Assembly (NCBI GenBank): GCA_039105265.1 | Contig: JAPFFF010000006.1 | Coordinates: 6,448,001 to 6,512,000 of the forward strand | From: Tritrichomonas musculus | Lineage: Eukaryota; Parabasalia; Tritrichomonadida; Tritrichomonadidae | DNA length: 64,000 bases | Direction of reading: 5' to 3' | In this document: one piece after another, positions 61,413-64,000 of the stretch | Layout: each line of letters opens with the position of its first letter | Numbering within the stretch: position 1 is the stretch's first letter | Made by a program: the position numbers and the translations under genes | Notes under the pieces: model-generated | Told to the model about the DNA's origin: nothing | Databases searched by the model: none | What the model saw: only the letters and a program-made list of their open reading frames with translations

Positions 61413-63155
61413 CTATTCATACTCATCATTTTCCATAATCTCTTCCTCTTCCTCTTCATCCAATTCTTCCTTTTGATTATCAGGCCAATTACCGATTCGG
61501 TCAAAGTATTCTTTTGGCATCTCTTGATCAACATAAAAGCTAACAATGAGGTTTGTACGCAAACTTTCAGGACTTAGTCTGGTTTGCTTTTTATGGAAAA
61601 TATCTCTCATCCTCGCGAAGACACGTTCAGCACCTGCTTCCGAGGATGGGAGAACTTGAAGCAAATCAATGAATTTAGCCAAATCAATGTACATCGTTTC
61701 ATTTGACGAATATTCTGAAATAAGGCTTTTCAATTCTTGTGGAGAAGGAAATTGATGAATTTCATCATTTGCTGGAACATAATGTTTCATCATTATATCA
61801 AAAGCTGTTAAAACCGTTTTAAAATCAAGTTTCATTTTAGCATATATTTTTTGGATTGTCTTTTCGAAGCTATGTATAAACTTCATTTCATTATCAAATT
61901 TTCTTTTACTTTCTTCATCTGAAGTATCAATAGCTGATAATGGTATATGTGGGAATCTTTCCCTTTTTTCATTTATTCCTGCATTTGTAGTAAAGTAGCA
62001 GAGCTTTGATATTTCAATGTCAGCAGTTATTGAAAAACGTTTTCGTATTAATGAAAGTAATTTTTTAGATCTCTTTGTATTCAAAACTTCCAATTTTGAT
62101 TCAAGAGCTCGAAATTCAATAAAAACATTAGCTTGATTGAAGTTATCTGTTTCACATTTAATCGTAAATTCATAGATTGGTCTTAATTCTTTTTGAAGTT
62201 GCAATAAATCAAACATATTAAAAAAGCCAATTTCGTTTATATTGAATAAAGAAGAAATGGCACCAACATTTGAAATGATGTATGATAAAGTAATAAACAC
62301 AGAATTCCACCTCTGCTTTTGTAGAGGTGGAAATGATGCTATATTCAATCTCTTAATATCAGCTTTTGATAAAAATGAAATTTTGGTTGGTATTACTTTG
62401 ATCTTCTCTATAAGATTTGAATAATAATTATCAACATTTTTTAAGTCTTTAAGCGCAAGCTGAATAGTATGACACGAGCAACTAACTCGTACCATACTGA
62501 GAGGAATAAAATCATCAAGGACCAAATCGTCGTCTAAAAAAATTTTACGAAAATTTTGCGCATTGTCTGTGCAAGCAGCCACTACTTTTCCATTAGCCTT
62601 TTTTTGAATTTTATCAGAAATTTGTTCTATCTGATACTTTATATCGTTAGATGTGGTCTTCTCAAAAACCCTCACATCTAACACTTGAAATTTATTATTT
62701 TCGAGAGTTCTATGCATGAAACCTACAGCTAACCATTTTGTATGGTTTACTGTACCGCCGTCTAATATCAACGACACAGACTTTTCTCTTGCTTTCAAAT
62801 AATTGAAATCAACGATTTGCTGGCACATGTCGTTAAGGATATTTTGGTTTGTTTTTGCTGACTTCAGCGTTGATGGTGGTAACAAATCAGTAAGTAAACA
62901 GTCACTAAGAGCAGCCATTGGAATTCCATGGCAACATTTCCAAATCAAGATTCTTTCAGTAGATTTATTTATTAATTTTCCTTTATATGTGAAAATAGAT
63001 TTTTCTTCATTATCATCTTCAGGATGATGCTTTTTATAGTGCCTACATACATTTGATTGACAAGTATATTCACTTCGGCAAATGGAACATACGTATTTTC
63101 CACTCACATCTTTGAAATATGGTAGTGTTTTCTGGTTTTTCCTTTGGCTAGTCAT
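61413..63155 (-). CDS. hAT-family transposase, uninterrupted
   Basis: 580 residues. A BED/C2H2 zinc finger (C23, C26, H39, H43) is followed by the RNase H-like core: SLILDGGTVNH with D132, AACTDNAQNF with D197, and the hAT CSCHTIQLAL block at 227-235. QRWNS lies near 283. The C-terminal dimerisation region LPSSEAGAERVFARMRDIF is the most conserved hAT stretch. The tail is acidic. No stop or shift interrupts it, unlike the mariner at 36016. Flanking terminal inverted repeats were not found, so it may be an autonomous element with unseen ends, a source for the 8-bp-duplication elements nearby, or a domesticated gene. Confidence 0.9.
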   Translation of the reverse strand: MTSQRKNQKTLPYFKDVSGKYVCSICRSEYTCQSNVCRHYKKHHPEDDNEEKSIFTYKGKLINKSTERILIWKCCHGIPMAALSDCLLTDLLPPSTLKSAKTNQNILNDMCQQIVDFNYLKAREKSVSLILDGGTVNHTKWLAVGFMHRTLENNKFQVLDVRVFEKTTSNDIKYQIEQISDKIQKKANGKVVAACTDNAQNFRKIFLDDDLVLDDFIPLSMVRVSCSCHTIQLALKDLKNVDNYYSNLIEKIKVIPTKISFLSKADIKRLNIASFPPLQKQRWNSVFITLSYIISNVGAISSLFNINEIGFFNMFDLLQLQKELRPIYEFTIKCETDNFNQANVFIEFRALESKLEVLNTKRSKKLLSLIRKRFSITADIEISKLCYFTTNAGINEKRERFPHIPLSAIDTSDEESKRKFDNEMKFIHSFEKTIQKIYAKMKLDFKTVLTAFDIMMKHYVPANDEIHQFPSPQELKSLISEYSSNETMYIDLAKFIDLLQVLPSSEAGAERVFARMRDIFHKKQTRLSPESLRTNLIVSFYVDQEMPKEYFDRIGNWPDNQKEELDEEEEEEIMENDEYE

Positions 63156-64000
63156 TCAACATTCAGATAAATGTTTCTGTAGTCATTGAAAAAATTCAAA
63201 GGATATTTGAAATTTTGAATATCATTGAATACTGATATATTTAAAATCTACAATTTTTAAACATATACTGTAATTGGGAAAACCATTACCTACAATTAAC
63301 TATTAACTACGTTCAAAAAGTTTAAATGTTATCAATTTTTAAATTAAAAGTAAATTTTGAATTACATTTTCTCAGGGAATTTGAATTAATAAACAATATT
63401 AACTTTTTTATTGTCATTTCAATTATGTAGTAGTTTTATAAATTCAACCTTTGCTTTTCCAATTACTGTATTATATTTGTTTCAAAAGATATTGAATCTA
63501 CTTATTGAAATAATTTCAATAAAGTTGAAAATAAAAAAAGTTATAGAATTCAAAAAAAGTTATTCGGGCATTGAATTTTTTTCATATATTAATTTAATCG
63601 TAAAAGATTATTCCATAAAGTAAAATCTATTAGCTGTATTTAACATTAAAATTATGTTTTCAAATATATTAGAACAAAATATATGCATATCTTAAAACAT
63701 TAGATTACGACTATCAATGGATAAACCTATTTATAAAAAAAACGATGATTTTTTAGATTTTCATATCATTACTATCTGATGTGAGGTGAATAAACAAAAG
63801 ATATTTTTACCTTTTTTTTATATATTCGTCATAGCACTTGCCTACCTAATTTTTTTTTGCTAAAAAAAAGGCATTTCGATGAAATTTTGAAAATTAATAA
63901 AAATTTTAAATATTATTCCAAATAATGATAGTAAAACAGCTAAAAATGATATTATTTAAACAAAAACTTTACTTTTTAATAATAAATAAATATTATATTA
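63156..64000. other. AT-rich tract, no gene seen
   Basis: Upstream side of the hAT transposase gene; a short TCAATGA phrase lies about 30-40 nt before its ATG. The dispersed repeat at 63528-63578 (mate at 59344-59394) is the only recurring sequence. Confidence 0.55.

Noticed and set aside
63411-63623. 70-codon open frame near the right edge
   Set aside because: Low-complexity, hydrophobic and part of a dispersed repeat; no support as a gene.

Overview
The window looks like nuclear DNA of a parabasalid protist, most likely Trichomonas/Tritrichomonas-like. It has intron-less genes, very AT-rich intergenic DNA, several DNA transposon families, Maverick/Polinton elements, and a eukaryotic tRNA-Lys beside BEACH, WD40 and CK1-kinase genes. 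The species is inferred from style, not proven.

Region 1 (1-18866) is the right-hand part of a large Polinton/Maverick, far richer in GC than its surroundings. It carries a protein-primed type B DNA polymerase with an HNH-like insert and a C-terminal primase-like (PrimPol) domain, and an rve-type integrase. It also carries a double jelly-roll major capsid protein, a penton-like minor capsid protein, a packaging ATPase, a long tail-fibre-like protein with 40-residue repeats, two related small amphipathic basic proteins and several unknown genes. A two-unit satellite lies at its right end. It looks young and nearly whole over the part seen, with about one or two possible breaks. Its left end lies outside the window and no adenain-like protease is visible here.

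Region 2 (18867 to about 35140) is extremely AT-rich and has no convincing gene. It is a pile of DNA-transposon relics: TA-flanked Tc1/mariner-like pieces, a 5.2-kb segment bounded by inverted repeats and holding a 45-bp coding-like minisatellite, a Mutator-like foldback with 978-bp terminal inverted repeats and a 10-bp target duplication, and a hAT-like element with an 8-bp duplication.

Region 3 (about 35140-39483) is an old, heavily broken Polinton of a different lineage (coiled-coil, HNH and polymerase pieces on both strands), with a 1285-bp mariner inserted in it.

Region 4 (39999-51753) holds the host genes: tRNA-Lys(UUU), then on the minus strand an ATG16-like coiled-coil/WD40 protein, a 2281-residue BEACH-WD40 protein with a C-terminal zinc finger, and a CK1-family kinase with a long Asn/Ser/His-rich tail. 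The first two could both work in autophagy or membrane traffic.

Region 5 (51754-64000) is AT-rich again. It has a nested foldback structure with a GC-rich hairpin, two more hAT-like non-autonomous elements with perfect 8-bp target duplications, a mariner-like relic, and an uninterrupted hAT-family transposase gene (61413-63155) that may have mobilised those elements.
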